Below are positions 1 to 8,820 of a stretch of 64,000 bases of DNA, piece after piece. Both the position numbers and the translations under genes were made by a program. The notes under the pieces are model-generated. The model was not told the origin of the DNA and did no database searches. It was given only the letters and a program-made list of their open reading frames with translations. Origin of the DNA: Streptomyces sp. NBC_01689 (GTDB taxonomy: Bacteria > Actinomycetota > Actinomycetes > Streptomycetales > Streptomycetaceae); assembly GCF_036250675.1 (NCBI RefSeq), contig NZ_CP109592.1, positions 1,054,001 through 1,118,000 of the forward strand, written 5' to 3'. Positions within the stretch are counted from its first letter, which is position 1. Each line of letters opens with the position of its first letter.

Positions 1-666
1 GTCCAGTCGGTCCGGGTCGGCGAGCAGCACGTGGGCGGCGACCGAGGTCTGCACGCCGATCACGGTGATGCTGTGGGCCAGCAGGTCGTGCAGGTCGCGG
101 GCGATCCGTAGCCGCTCCTCGGCGACGCGCCGGGCTGCCTCCTCCTCGCGGGTGCGTTCGGCGCGTTGGGCGCGCTCGACGATGGCGGCCACGTACTTAC
201 GGTGGATGCGGACCGCCTCGCCGGTCAGTGCCACCGCCACCACCCAGCCGCCGCTACGCAGCATGTCGGTCGCCGCGTGCCTGTCAGGGGTCGCCGACAT
301 CACCCCGGCCATGATCGCGACGACCGCTGCCACGGTGAGGTACGTCCGCGGCGGTGGCCCGGCGACCGCCAGCGCGTAGACCGCCGCCATGCTGGCCGGA
401 ACCACGGCCAGGTGGAGGTTATCCATGGCGTGGTAGGGGGCGACGGCCGCGACCATCACGAGCATCACAGTCATCGGCCACCGCCGCCGGGCCGCCAGTA
501 CGAGCGCGGTGACCACCAGCAGCGCCCATCCCGCCGCGTCCGGGCGGTGCCCCTGTCCGGACGGCAGGAGGGCGCCCATGGCGCTCTGCAGCACGAGCAC
601 GCCCAGGGCGAGGGCGGCGTCCTTGTGCGCGTGGACGGCGGGCGGAAGGGGTGACGGCTTCGACAC
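1..666 (-). CDS. Two-component sensor histidine kinase, N-terminal part (runs off the window)
   Basis: Sensor kinase of the NarL-partner type; the C-terminal ATPase domain lies beyond the left edge. The chosen start is a GTG at 664-666, preceded by GGAAGATGGAG. About 220 residues are visible: several hydrophobic membrane segments up to about residue 150, a charged coiled linker, then a HisKA_3 dimerisation box with RIARDLHDLLAH, where the phospho-accepting His is near residue 193. It starts 43 nt after the stop of the MMPL transporter gene on the same strand, so the two are probably one operon, with a response regulator expected just outside the window. The ligand cannot be guessed. The kinase family call is firm; the membrane topology is approximate. 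Confidence 0.85.
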   Translation of the reverse strand, partial: MSKPSPLPPAVHAHKDAALALGVLVLQSAMGALLPSGQGHRPDAAGWALLVVTALVLAARRRWPMTVMLVMVAAVAPYHAMDNLHLAVVPASMAAVYALAVAGPPPRTYLTVAAVVAIMAGVMSATPDRHAATDMLRSGGWVVAVALTGEAVRIHRKYVAAIVERAQRAERTREEEAARRVAEERLRIARDLHDLLAHSITVIGVQTSVAAHVLLADPDRLD

Positions 667-709
667 GGCTCCATCTTCCGTTACGGGGTCGGCACCGGGA
701 CAGACAGGT

Positions 710-2809
710 TCACGGGCCCGTGCGCGGCCGGCTCAGCCGCCCGGGCCACCAGACCCGCTCGCGCAGCGCGACACTCGCGGCGGTGACCAGGTAGGTGCGC
801 ACGAGGAAGGTGTCCAGGAGGACGCCCACGGCGATGACGAAGCCCATCTCGACCAGCGACACCAACGGCATGTTGACCAGTACCGAGAAGGTGGCGGCCA
901 GTACCAGCCCCGCCGAGGCGATCACCCCTCCCGTGGTGCGCAGTGCGGTGACGGCCGCGGCGGTCGGCGCTGCTCCCGCCAGCGACTCCTCGCGCATTCG
1001 GTGCATGAGGAAGATGCCGTAGTCGACGCCGAGCGCCACGAGGAAGACGAACGACAGCAACGGCAGCCCCGGGTCCGTGCCCTCGAAGCCGAACAGCGGC
1101 CCGAAGACCAGCCCACCGATCCCCAGGGCGGCACCCCACACCGCGATCACGGCCGCCACGAGCAGCAGCGGCGCGAGGAGGCTGCGCAGCAGCACGACAA
1201 GGATCAGCAGCACGGCCGCAAGGACGAGCGGGACGACGACCCACCGGTCGCGCGAACTGGTGTCGGCCAGGTCGGCCTGCTGGGCACCCGGCCCGCCGAC
1301 GTGGGCACCGTAGAGGCCATCAAGTTCCGCGCGCAGGGCGTGGATGGTCGCGGTCTCGCCAGGCGACTCGGGCGGCGCCTCGGCGGTCACCGACACCTCC
1401 GTCCAGCCGCCGCCGCTGCGCCCGCGTTCGGCGGAGGCGACGCCCTCGGTGCCGCGGGCCGCGGCCAGTACCTCGGTCGCCCGGCCGGTGGGCGCCATGA
1501 CGGTGATCGGTTGGGCGGAGCGAGCGGGGTCGGCCTCGGCGAGGGTGCGCATGGCGGCGACCGACTCCGGCACGCTCGTGAAGGCGTCGTCGTTCTTCAG
1601 GCTGCCGGGCAGCGCCAGGGTCCCGAGCGCCAGCGCGCCGAGCAGCACCGCGCCGCCTGTGAGCACGGCCAGCGGGCGGCGTGCGGCCGAGCCGCCCATC
1701 GCCGCGAACAGGCCGCGCGGACGCGGCACTTCGCTGCCGTAGGCAGGTACCAGCGGCCAGAAGACCCGGCGTCCCAGCAGCACCAGCAGCGCGGGCAGCA
1801 GGGTGGTCATCGCCACCAGCGCGCACAGCACCCCGACCGCGGCGATCGGGCCCATGCCCCGGCTGCTGTTGAGGTCGGCGGCAAGCAGGCACAGCAGGCC
1901 CGCGGCCACCGTCCCGGAGGAGGCCAGGACCGCGGGCCCGCAACCGCGCAGGGCGGCGCGCATGGCGTCGTACGGGCGCGGCACGCGCCGGAGTTCCTCG
2001 CGGTAGCGGGAGACAAGCAGCAGGGCGTAGTCGGTGCCGGCGCCGAAGACGAGGATGGTCATCACGCCCTGGCTCTGGCCGGTGACGGTGATCCCGAGAG
2101 TTTGGTGGAGTCCGTGGACGCCGGCCATCGCGGCGGCGTCGGCGACGCCCGCGACGAGCAGAGGCAGCAGCCACAGCAGGGGGCTGCGGTAGATGAGGAT
2201 CAACAGGACGGCGACGACGGCCACCGTGGTCCACAGCAACGGCCCGTCGAGCGAGGAGTAGACCTCCTGCATGTCGGTGCCGAGCGCGCCGGGTCCGCCC
2301 ACACGGACGGTCAGCCCGCCACCGCCCTCGGCACGGTCGCGGACGTCGGCGACGAAGGCGTCCTTGGCCCCGTCGTCCTGGCCGGGCTCGGTGCTCGCCA
2401 CGGAGTACGTCAGCGTGTCCCCGTGCAACAGGGCGGCGTGCGGCGCGCCGCCGGTGAGTTGGTGCGCCCGCGCGACACCGGCGATCTGAGCGGCGGCCTT
2501 GTCCCGGTCTGCGGCGGTCAGCCCGCCGTCGCGGTGGTAGACAACCACGAGTTCGGTGGCCTCGCCGCCAGGCAGCGCGTCCTGGAGCCGGGCCACCAGT
2601 GTGGAGTCTGCGCTCGCCGGAAGGTAGTCCACTGCCCGGTTCTGCTGGTCATCCGCGAGCTTGCCGGCCAGGGGGCCCGCCAGCGCCAGTACGGCGATCC
2701 ACAGCGCGAGCACCGCCCAGGGGATCGCGCGGACACCCCGGCTCCTCCCCCGCCCTCGCGTCGGCGGCGGCGCGGCGGTAGATGTGGTCTCAGTGCTCGG
2801 GGCCCCCAT
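710..2809 (-). CDS. MMPL/RND-family membrane transporter
   Basis: A 699-residue inner-membrane exporter of the MMPL family, whose members move lipids, siderophores or hydrophobic drugs. The layout is classical: a basic N-terminal tail, one membrane helix near residues 30-50, a large extracytoplasmic loop, a five-helix block (about 190-370) containing GAGTDYALLLVSRYREEL, a second loop, and a second helix block (about 530-690) with GVDYGIFLMHRMREES. Both blocks hold the GxDY motif linked to proton coupling. The length fits single-chain actinobacterial MMPL proteins. The ATG at 2807-2809 follows a strong GGAGGGAGG. It is cotranscribed with the sensor kinase downstream, which suggests drug- or envelope-stress-dependent export. 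The substrate is unknown. Confidence 0.9.
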   Translation of the reverse strand: MGAPSTETTSTAAPPPTRGRGRSRGVRAIPWAVLALWIAVLALAGPLAGKLADDQQNRAVDYLPASADSTLVARLQDALPGGEATELVVVYHRDGGLTAADRDKAAAQIAGVARAHQLTGGAPHAALLHGDTLTYSVASTEPGQDDGAKDAFVADVRDRAEGGGGLTVRVGGPGALGTDMQEVYSSLDGPLLWTTVAVVAVLLILIYRSPLLWLLPLLVAGVADAAAMAGVHGLHQTLGITVTGQSQGVMTILVFGAGTDYALLLVSRYREELRRVPRPYDAMRAALRGCGPAVLASSGTVAAGLLCLLAADLNSSRGMGPIAAVGVLCALVAMTTLLPALLVLLGRRVFWPLVPAYGSEVPRPRGLFAAMGGSAARRPLAVLTGGAVLLGALALGTLALPGSLKNDDAFTSVPESVAAMRTLAEADPARSAQPITVMAPTGRATEVLAAARGTEGVASAERGRSGGGWTEVSVTAEAPPESPGETATIHALRAELDGLYGAHVGGPGAQQADLADTSSRDRWVVVPLVLAAVLLILVVLLRSLLAPLLLVAAVIAVWGAALGIGGLVFGPLFGFEGTDPGLPLLSFVFLVALGVDYGIFLMHRMREESLAGAAPTAAAVTALRTTGGVIASAGLVLAATFSVLVNMPLVSLVEMGFVIAVGVLLDTFLVRTYLVTAASVALRERVWWPGRLSRPRTGP

Positions 2810-2929
2810 GGTGGGCCTCCCTCCGGGCCGGCGGTCTGATCACTTCCAGACTTCCGGGGCAGGCACGGCTTTTCGTCGGACCCGGGGCGGAGCCCGGAGT
2901 TACTGCCAGGGGTGCGGAACGGGCCCTGG

Positions 2930-2945
2930 TACTCCCCGGGGAGTA
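2930..2945. promoter_or_regulatory. Perfect 16-bp palindrome upstream of the MMPL gene
   Basis: TACTCCCCGGGGAGTA is a perfect palindrome about 120 nt upstream of the MMPL start. Its position suits an operator for the transporter/kinase operon. No binding protein can be assigned from sequence alone. Confidence 0.4.
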
Positions 2946-3046
2946 TGCCGAGCGACGGCGGCGACGCGGGCCGCCCGTCACGAGCACGTGCGGGTCTACG
3001 GCGCAATTCGCTCCACCGGGTACCGGGTCCGCTGGATCTGCGCCAT

Positions 3047-3430
3047 GCCTCGGAGCGGAGCCAACTGCCGACACTCACGCCGGTGGCGATGACGATCGCC
3101 TGGGAGACGATGCGGTGGTCGACGCGGGCCTTGACGTAGGTGGCGTCGAGAAACAGGTAGGGGAACCGGATGTGGTCCAGCGGGCGGGTCCAGAGCGTCG
3201 AGGTCCGCGCAGATCCGGGAGACCTCGCTCTTGGATATCCCGGTGTCAGAGCCGAGGGCTTTGACGAGGTCGTCGACGGAGCGGGTGGAGACGCCGTGGA
3301 CGTATGCCTCCATGATGACCGCGTAGAGAGCCTGGTCGATGCGCCGCCGACGCTCGAGGAGGCTGGGGAAGAAGCCTCCGGCCCGCAGTTTCGGGATGGC
3401 GAGTTCCAGGTCGCCAGCCTGCGTGGTCAT
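3047..3430 (-). pseudogene. IS256-family (mutator-type) transposase, N-terminal remnant
   Basis: The reading begins MTTQAGDLELAIPKLRAG and continues through DDLVKALGSDTGISKSEVSR, a typical IS256-family N-terminus. After about 3190 the frame shifts: the family-like stretch DHIRFPYLFLDATYVKAR is found only in another frame, with roughly ten codons missing at the junction. Similarity ends near 3047 before most of the catalytic core. Just upstream, around 3475-3500, GAGATCCCCTACACCACACA resembles the outer end of such elements. This is a dead fragment. Confidence 0.8.
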
Positions 3431-3720
3431 CGTCTTCTCGCGGTGCCCAGAACCCGCGCACTCAACCGCGGAGATCCCCTACACCACACAGCGGGACGCC
3501 ATCGAAGAACTGGGGCGGGCTGTCAGGACCGATCCTTGCCCGCGACCATCCGCTGAGTCGCTTCTCCAACTGCCGGTCTCCGATTTGCAGGTGCGGGTTG
3601 TGTTCGAGTGCGTTGGTTGTCGACCTGCGGACCGGGTTGGGTTGCTGCCATGCTGATGCTGGCGCTCCCTCATGATCCGAAAGCAAATTGGCGTTGGCTT
3701 TAGGGCCGCGTGATGCCGGA

Positions 3721-4134
3721 TCACATGCCCTCGGTGAGTTTCCGCAGCGATCGAAGCAATTCGGTGCGTTGCGCGTCGTCGAGGGGTGCGAAGAGGTCCT
3801 GCAGTACGCCGATCGACAACTGTCGGCCCTCGACGAGTGCGGTGTGCCCCGCCTCGGTGAGGGTGTGCGCGACGCGTCGCCCTTGGCCTGCGGAGCGGAC
3901 GATGAATCCACGCTCCACCAGTCGGCTCGCCAGGGTGCCGAACGCCTGATCGCTCTGGAACGTCGCGACGGCGAGTTCATGCCCGGAGGCCCCTGGCATC
4001 CGCTCGATGGCGCGCAGAGCATCCCACTGGACGAGGCTGACCCCGATCTCGCTCAGCGCGGCATCCATCGTGCGGTGATTGCGGTACTGCGCCCGCTTGA
4101 TCGCCAATCCGAGAGCTTCCAGGTCGGTCGTCAT
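3721..4134 (-). CDS. MarR-family transcriptional regulator
   Basis: A 137-residue winged-helix regulator. The MarR core is visible: helices around SLVQWDALRAIERMPGASGHEL, the recognition helix in FQSDQAFGTLASRLVERGF, and a wing with GQGRRVAHTLTEAGH. The length is normal. It is divergent from an alpha/beta hydrolase gene across a 54-bp AT-rich gap, the usual arrangement in which the MarR protein represses itself and the neighbouring enzyme until a small aromatic or lipophilic ligand binds. The ligand is unknown. Confidence 0.88.
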   Translation of the reverse strand: MTTDLEALGLAIKRAQYRNHRTMDAALSEIGVSLVQWDALRAIERMPGASGHELAVATFQSDQAFGTLASRLVERGFIVRSAGQGRRVAHTLTEAGHTALVEGRQLSIGVLQDLFAPLDDAQRTELLRSLRKLTEGM

Positions 4135-4144
4135 CCTGCTACTG

Positions 4145-4166
4145 TATCAACAGGTTTATATCAACA
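4145..4166. promoter_or_regulatory. Direct repeat in the MarR/hydrolase divergent promoter
   Basis: TATCAACA occurs at 4145-4152 and again at 4159-4166, 14 bp apart, within the shared promoter gap. It may be part of a MarR operator; no perfect palindrome is seen here. Confidence 0.35.
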
Positions 4167-4188
4167 TGCTTATTTACCAAGGAGCATC

Positions 4189-4965
4189 ATGCGCATCGCC
4201 CTGCCCGAGAACCTTCCCGTCATCCAGGCCGGCCCGCCCGAGTCACGCACAGCACTCGTGCTGCACGGCGGGGGCGGGCCCCGGACCGTCGCGCCCGTCG
4301 TGGGGCACCTCGCCGCCAGAATGCACGCCTTCGCGCCGACACATCCCGGCTGGGACGGCACAACGCGCCCCGACTCCCTCACCTCGGTTGCACAGCTCGC
4401 GGCCGCCTACCTCACGCGTTTGCTTGAGCACAAAGAGCATGACGTCGTCCTGATCGGATCCTCAATCGGCGGGTGGATTGCACTCGAGATGGTGGCGCAG
4501 GCCGCCCACGACGAACGCTACGCAGGACTGATCGGAGCCGTGGTCGACATCGACGGCGTCGGAGCGGAAGTGGAAGGCGAGCCCGTCGCAGACTTCTTCG
4601 CCCTCGACGCCCGCGGGCTCGCCGAGGCCGCCTGGCACGACCCGGCGCGCGGATACGTCGACCCAGGCGGCTTCACCGATGAGCAGCGCGCGATCCAGCA
4701 GGCGAACGGACGCACGATGGCCGCCGTCGCCGGCACGAGCATGAGCGACCCGACGCTACTCGGTCGGCTCGGTGCGGTGAACGTCCCGACGCTGGTGGTG
4801 TGGGGCGAGAGCGACCGGATTGTCACCCCGGCATACGGGCGGGCCGTCGCGCATGCGGTGCCCGGCGCGCAGTTCGTCGAGATCCCGGAAGCCGGACACC
4901 TCCCGCACCTCGAGGCCCCGGACGCGACCTGGGCGGCCATCGACGCATTCCTAGCGAAGTCCTGA
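4189..4965 (+). CDS. Alpha/beta hydrolase
   Basis: A 258-residue single-domain serine hydrolase. The ATG at 4189 is preceded by AAGGAG at 4179-4184; a longer reading frame from 3688 runs antisense to the MarR gene and is rejected. Fold marks are an oxyanion loop HGGGGP (about residues 25-30), the nucleophile elbow GSSIGG (about 90), an acid in WGESDRI, and the catalytic His in AGHLPHLE near the C-terminus, so the triad is complete. It is probably controlled by the divergent MarR regulator. Substrate unknown; no signal peptide, so cytoplasmic. Confidence 0.88.
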   Translation: MRIALPENLPVIQAGPPESRTALVLHGGGGPRTVAPVVGHLAARMHAFAPTHPGWDGTTRPDSLTSVAQLAAAYLTRLLEHKEHDVVLIGSSIGGWIALEMVAQAAHDERYAGLIGAVVDIDGVGAEVEGEPVADFFALDARGLAEAAWHDPARGYVDPGGFTDEQRAIQQANGRTMAAVAGTSMSDPTLLGRLGAVNVPTLVVWGESDRIVTPAYGRAVAHAVPGAQFVEIPEAGHLPHLEAPDATWAAIDAFLAKS

Positions 4966-5020
4966 TAGGACTCCGCTAGGCTCGTCCTCACCTGCGGGTT
5001 CTAGACTCGATCGTTCATGA

Positions 5021-5046
5021 GGGCCCGTCAACTTGCTGACGGACCC
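5021..5046 (+). terminator. Hairpin downstream of the hydrolase gene
   Basis: GGGCCCGTCA at 5021-5030 pairs with TGACGGACCC ending at 5046 across a short loop, about 55 nt after the hydrolase stop. A G/C-rich stem without a strong U tract is usual for Streptomyces terminators. Confidence 0.5.
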
Positions 5047-5649
5047 CTTGAGGGGGCGGAGTCTGGGCAGGTTGAGCGCCCGGCTGTCGCGTCGGGTTGA
5101 AGCTTCTCGCACCCGACCCGTCTCACACATCAGGCGAACAAGGACATACGGGGCGCCACGGTCAGGCAGGACCCCGGTCACAGGGCCTCGGTCACCAGCG
5201 CTCCGCCCTAACAGGCTCGAAGATCTCAAAACGAGGACCTTCGCCGGCATACTCCACCACGTCAACGATGACGATGCCGACTGCATCGTGCTCTGCCGGC
5301 GAGACCCGGCAGCACGGCGGGTCCATCCGCATCGTCCTCGACGACAAGCGCGCCGCTCCAAGTACTGCGCGGCACTGCTGGAAAAGATCCGCCGTGACCG
5401 CATCGCCCTTCCCCACCACAATCTGCACTTGCAACGGACGGCCGCGGTTCCGCGACGGCCACTACCGCGTCGCTGCCGCTTGGACCTCGGCATCACACAT
5501 CTCGTTGGTCCGACCTGCCCGTGGAAGTGGAGGACCGCCCGACCAATCCCATGATGTGTGCCGGGTGGGGACCGTACCGGGCCAGCGCCTGACCGTACGG
5601 CCACCCGCCGCACCGAAAGGATCCACGGGGCGCGCTCCTCCGTGTCAGG
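5047..5649. other. Gap without a convincing gene
   Basis: About 600 bases of mixed composition. The only reading worth a mention is an 80-residue frame on the minus strand (5192-5434, beginning QVQIVVGKGDAVTADLFQQ). It has no recognisable family and its codon use is not clearly Streptomyces-like. It could be a gene remnant; I do not call it. Confidence 0.4.
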
Positions 5650-5907
5650 TCAATGCACACCCAGCGCGGCTGCCCGGCGCCTCTGCCACCACCGGTACCC
5701 GGCTCGCGGCGCCTCCCAGTACACAGTGCACAGCAGCCACCAGCCGCCGATGAACAGCCAGTAGCAGAGCATCACTTCGAACCAAATCAGGTAGATCAGC
5801 CCCTTGAGCAGGGACGAGATCCCGCTGACGAGGCCGCCTGTTGCCGGGAGCAGCGGCGCCGACAGCCTCCATGGACCGAGACCGCCTGACAGCCGAACTC
5901 CCATCAC
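5650..5907 (-). CDS. Small predicted membrane protein
   Basis: An 85-residue reading with a glycine-rich start, one or two hydrophobic helices around GLIYLIWFEVMLCYWLF and GGWWLLCTVYW, and a basic tail ending WWQRRRAAALGVH. Hydrophobic-then-basic order is typical of tiny inner-membrane proteins. No family is recognised, and the start is one of several possible. It stands alone between a barren stretch and the lipoprotein pair. Confidence 0.45.
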   Translation of the reverse strand: MMGVRLSGGLGPWRLSAPLLPATGGLVSGISSLLKGLIYLIWFEVMLCYWLFIGGWWLLCTVYWEAPRAGYRWWQRRRAAALGVH

Positions 5908-6075
5908 AAACTACCCAGGTGACCCGAAAACGTCGCATGCGGTGCGGGATGCTACCGCCTTCTGGTGTGCCTGCGGCGGCAGTTCAGGCTGCCGGTTGAC
6001 TTCCAGATCCGAACATGCCGTCACAGAACAGTCACATCATCACCACTCGGACCTCACATAAGTCATGATCGCGCG

Positions 6076-6585
6076 ATGAACAGAACGCTCATCGCCACTG
6101 CGGCCTCCGCGCTCCTCCTTGGTGCGCTCACCGCGTGCAGCATCGCCACCGGCCACGACTCCGACGACAAGGGCGGCGGCGCCGACACGAAGCCCCTCGA
6201 CGCCGCCGGTGCCTTCTCTCAGCTGTCCAGCAAGATCAGCACGGCGAAGCTGTCCGGCACAGTGACGGCGGAGAACGACCCGAACGAACTCCTCGGCCGC
6301 CCGAACCAGTACACGTCGAAGATCACCTTCACTGACAGCCAGATCTCCGCCGACGACGTCACGGGCACCGACAAGGGCGACGTGAGCCGCGGCGGCGCCA
6401 TCGAGGCCTTCGACTCGCCCGCCGATGCTGCGGCCCGGGCCAAGTACATCCAGGCCGTGACCAAGGGCATGCCTGCGCTCTCCGAGTACGACTACGTCCA
6501 CGGCACCGTCGTAGTCCGCGTGTCGCACTACCTCACGCCGAAGCAGGCCGGCGCGTACGAGTCCGCCGCCAACAGGCTGAGCTGA
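6076..6585 (+). CDS. Putative secreted lipoprotein
   Basis: A 169-residue exported lipoprotein of unknown function. The start is the ATG at 6076, which gives a type II signal peptide: basic MNRT, hydrophobic core, lipobox LTAC, with the lipidated Cys at residue 20. A short low-complexity spacer (DSDDKGGGADTK) follows, then a compact domain to the C-terminus. The second half, with AARAKYIQAVTKG and GTVVVRVSHYLTPKQAGAYE, resembles streptomycete lipoproteins that lack a known function. Nine nt after its stop begins a second lipoprotein, so they form an operon. Confidence 0.8.
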   Translation: MNRTLIATAASALLLGALTACSIATGHDSDDKGGGADTKPLDAAGAFSQLSSKISTAKLSGTVTAENDPNELLGRPNQYTSKITFTDSQISADDVTGTDKGDVSRGGAIEAFDSPADAAARAKYIQAVTKGMPALSEYDYVHGTVVVRVSHYLTPKQAGAYESAANRLS

Positions 6586-6593
6586 GGCACACC

Positions 6594-7142
6594 ATGAAAC
6601 GACACCTCGCCGCCAGCGCCGCCGCCCTGCTACTCACCGCCTGTCTCTCTGCCTGCTCCAGCAGCAGCCCCGCGATCACCAACGACAAGCCGAAAGCCCC
6701 GGCTTCCCACGCGGTTGCTGCGAGCAGCCAACCAGCCAAGCCTGCGGCCAAGAAGCTGCCCACGACGCAGGCCCGGAAGAAGGCCGCAGCTGTCCTGGAG
6801 AAAGAGGACCAGGACTTCCGCACCTTCCTCGCCAAGGGCGAAGACGTCACCGGCACACCAGAGTTCACTGTTTGGTACCAGAAGGCGACCGTCGGTCTGG
6901 ACATGAAGCAGACAGCTTTCGACAAAGCGGATGCCTACTTCACCGCCGACAACGAACCGACCAAGCTCCTCGAACAGTGGCGTTCGAATAACGGGGAAGC
7001 CAACGCGAAGATCACGCAGTACGCCATGGACGGCACGAGCCCGTCCGCCCCCGACGCGACGACACGGAAGGACGCAGCCGACGCGCGAGCGGCGTTGGCG
7101 AAGGCGGACAAGGACGCGGAGAAGATTGCCAGCGGAAGCTGA
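6594..7142 (+). CDS. Putative secreted lipoprotein with helical domain
   Basis: A 182-residue lipoprotein encoded right after the previous one. The signal peptide MKRHLAASAAALLLTACLSAC contains two possible lipoboxes (LTAC and LSAC). An Ala/Pro/Lys-rich cell-wall spacer follows (about residues 25-60), then a mostly helical, highly charged domain rich in Lys, Asp and Ala ending KADKDAEKIASGS. No enzymatic motif is visible. The pairing with the upstream lipoprotein suggests a shared cell-surface role, but the function is unknown. Confidence 0.8.
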   Translation: MKRHLAASAAALLLTACLSACSSSSPAITNDKPKAPASHAVAASSQPAKPAAKKLPTTQARKKAAAVLEKEDQDFRTFLAKGEDVTGTPEFTVWYQKATVGLDMKQTAFDKADAYFTADNEPTKLLEQWRSNNGEANAKITQYAMDGTSPSAPDATTRKDAADARAALAKADKDAEKIASGS

Positions 7143-7343
7143 TCCCTGTCGGGGCATATTGACGATGGCTGACACGGACCACATGGTGGTGCGGCTGCGG
7201 GAAGCGAGGCGGCTCGGTCGGCGCGCAACATTCCGGCATCGGCAAGGCGGTGCTGGCCGATGGTGCCCGCGAGCACCACGTACCAGGATCTTCCTGGGAT
7301 CGTCGTGCGCCGCGTGTGGCTTGAGACACAGGCGCCAGCGCCG

Positions 7344-7580
7344 TTCAAGGTCAAGGGTCACCGCTTCGAACTCGGGGAGATCGAGGCGATCCTGGCCTGT
7401 CGGAGTGACGTCGCGGACCCCGTGCGCGTTATCACCAGGGATCCAGAGGGGGGGCGACTGCCTGGCCGTGTTCGTCACCGCCGCGTCCGGCGCCGTCCCG
7501 GATCCGCACGACTTCGTGCGCCGCTGCCGGGACTTCCTTGTCGGGATACATGATCCTCGAGCACGTCGAGGTGTTGCCCG
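7344..7580 (+). pseudogene. NRPS adenylation-domain fragment
   Basis: The reading VKGHRFELGEIEAIL is the conserved A8/A9 region of an amino-acid adenylation domain. It continues as DVADPVRVITRDPEGG. A run of G at about 7449-7455 then shifts the frame to DCLAVFVTAASGAVPDPHDF, and a second shift leads to SGYMILEHVEVLP, where a complete domain would go on to its conserved lysine. Instead the sequence joins an IS5-type transposase near 7580. Only about 80 codons survive: a dead scrap of a nonribosomal peptide synthetase. Confidence 0.75.
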
Positions 7581-8023
7581 ACGCCGGCAAGAAAATCGCA
7601 GGCCGCAAGCGCCACATCGGGGTCGATACCCTCGGCCTGCTGCTGGCGGTCTGGGTCACCGCGGCGAGCGTCTCCGACAACGTCGGCGGCATACACCTGA
7701 TGTCCCACATGGCCGCCACTCATCCACGCGTGACGAAAGCATGGGCCGACACCGGCTACCGCACCAAAGCCATCGACCACGGCGTCCGACTCGGCATCGA
7801 CGTCGAAGTTGTCCAACGCAAGCCGGGCGTCAAAGGCTTCAAGGTGATCCCGCGGCGCTGGATCGTCGAGCGCACCTTCGGCTGGCTCATGCATCACCGC
7901 CGCCTGGCCCGCGACTACGAAACCCACCCGCACCGCTCCGAAGCCATGATCCACATCGCCATGACCGACCTGATGAGCCGCAGACTCACCCGCGAATCCA
8001 CCCCCAACTGGCGCGACACCTGA
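7581..8023 (+). pseudogene. IS5-family transposase, C-terminal half
   Basis: Starting at GKKIAGRKRHIGVDTLGLLLAV the frame follows the catalytic core of a DDE transposase of the DUF4096-containing IS5 branch, including WADTGYRTKA and the RRWIVERTFGWLMHHRRL helix bearing the final Glu. It reaches a normal stop, but the N-terminal half is missing, replaced by the NRPS scrap. Confidence 0.8.
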
Positions 8024-8182
8024 ACCTCGAACCAAACAACCTCGCCGGGACAAAACACTGAGCGTTTTCAGCGTGGTGCCTGATCGGGTGACGGGGTGGT
8101 GCGGGGTCGAGGTGCGCAACGAGCAGGGCTCCCGTGCCGTTGAGTGAGGTGTTCGACGTCTCAACTCAGCAGCACAGGAGCC

Positions 8183-8329
8183 CATCGCGTCGACCACACG
8201 GCGCCGGGGCCACTTCTCCGGGGCGCCACCCTTGGGGGTCTGGCATGCGGGAACGGGGAGAAGGGGCTCCAGCAGGAACCATTCCACGTCACTGGTGTCG
8301 GAGGGGTAGCGGTAGTTCGGCAGCATCAC
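8183..8329 (-). pseudogene. IS5-family transposase, N-terminal fragment in opposite orientation
   Basis: The minus strand reads MMLPNYRYPSDTSDVEWFLL then EPLLPVPACQTPKGGAPEKW, the DUF4096-type N-terminus expected for the kind of transposase whose C-terminal half lies on the plus strand at 7581-8023. Similarity stops after about 49 codons. The two halves point towards each other, so they are either two insertions or one element split by an inversion. Between them (8024-8182) I see only probable IS-end sequence. Confidence 0.65.
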
Positions 8330-8407
8330 GAGGGTGGGGCCGCGATCTGAGGGTCAGGAGCCAACTGCGGTGCGGTCGCGGCCTGTTGCCTGCCTTCCTG
8401 CTCTGGT

Positions 8408-8818
8408 TCACTCCAGGTTGGCCAGCAGCTGAAGGGTGGACTCGATCGCGCCCATCTGCGCCATGACGGTGCGGATATAGGGGTCGTCGGGGGTCTTGGT
8501 CTGGTGCGGTAGGAGGATCCCGGCGATGAAGTTGGCGACGCGGTGGTGCACGGTGCCGAAGAAAGCCCGCTCGTAGCCGATCCACACCTCCGGCGCGTCG
8601 TCCAGCAGCCGATATCCCCACTTCCTGTCCCAGGTCACGGGCGGCAGACCACGCGCGGCGGCGACCTGGCGCAGGTGCGCGAGCCCGGTGTGGATCTGCG
8701 CGCGGGTGCGTTCGGTGGCGGCCATCAGCTGGGTGACGGTCAGTCCGGCGGGGCGGGCCTCCTGCAGGGCGCTGAGGATCGCTTCGGCGTGGACGTGAGC
8801 GGGGACACCCCGCCCCAT
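8408..8818 (-). CDS. RacP-like winged-helix protein
   Basis: A 136-residue protein. The first half is a helix-turn-helix/winged-helix region (HAEAILSALQEARPAGLTVT and the following TERTRAQIHTGLAHLRQV); the second half holds WDRKWGYRLLDDAPEVWIGY and a helical tail. This layout matches what I remember of the Streptomyces RacP proteins, small regulators of unknown target. The ATG at 8818 abuts IS110 debris, so its native promoter may be lost. Confidence 0.5.
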   Translation of the reverse strand: MGRGVPAHVHAEAILSALQEARPAGLTVTQLMAATERTRAQIHTGLAHLRQVAAARGLPPVTWDRKWGYRLLDDAPEVWIGYERAFFGTVHHRVANFIAGILLPHQTKTPDDPYIRTVMAQMGAIESTLQLLANLE

Positions 8819-8820
8819 CG

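Noticed and set aside
509..2839. A 776-codon plus-strand open frame.
   Set aside because: It is the antisense shadow of the MMPL gene: composition is His/Arg/Gly-rich with no family pattern, while the minus strand has clear MMPL motifs.
3688..4188. An N-terminal extension of the alpha/beta hydrolase to 425 residues.
   Set aside because: The extension runs antisense to the MarR gene; the ATG at 4189 has a good AAGGAG and begins at the family start.
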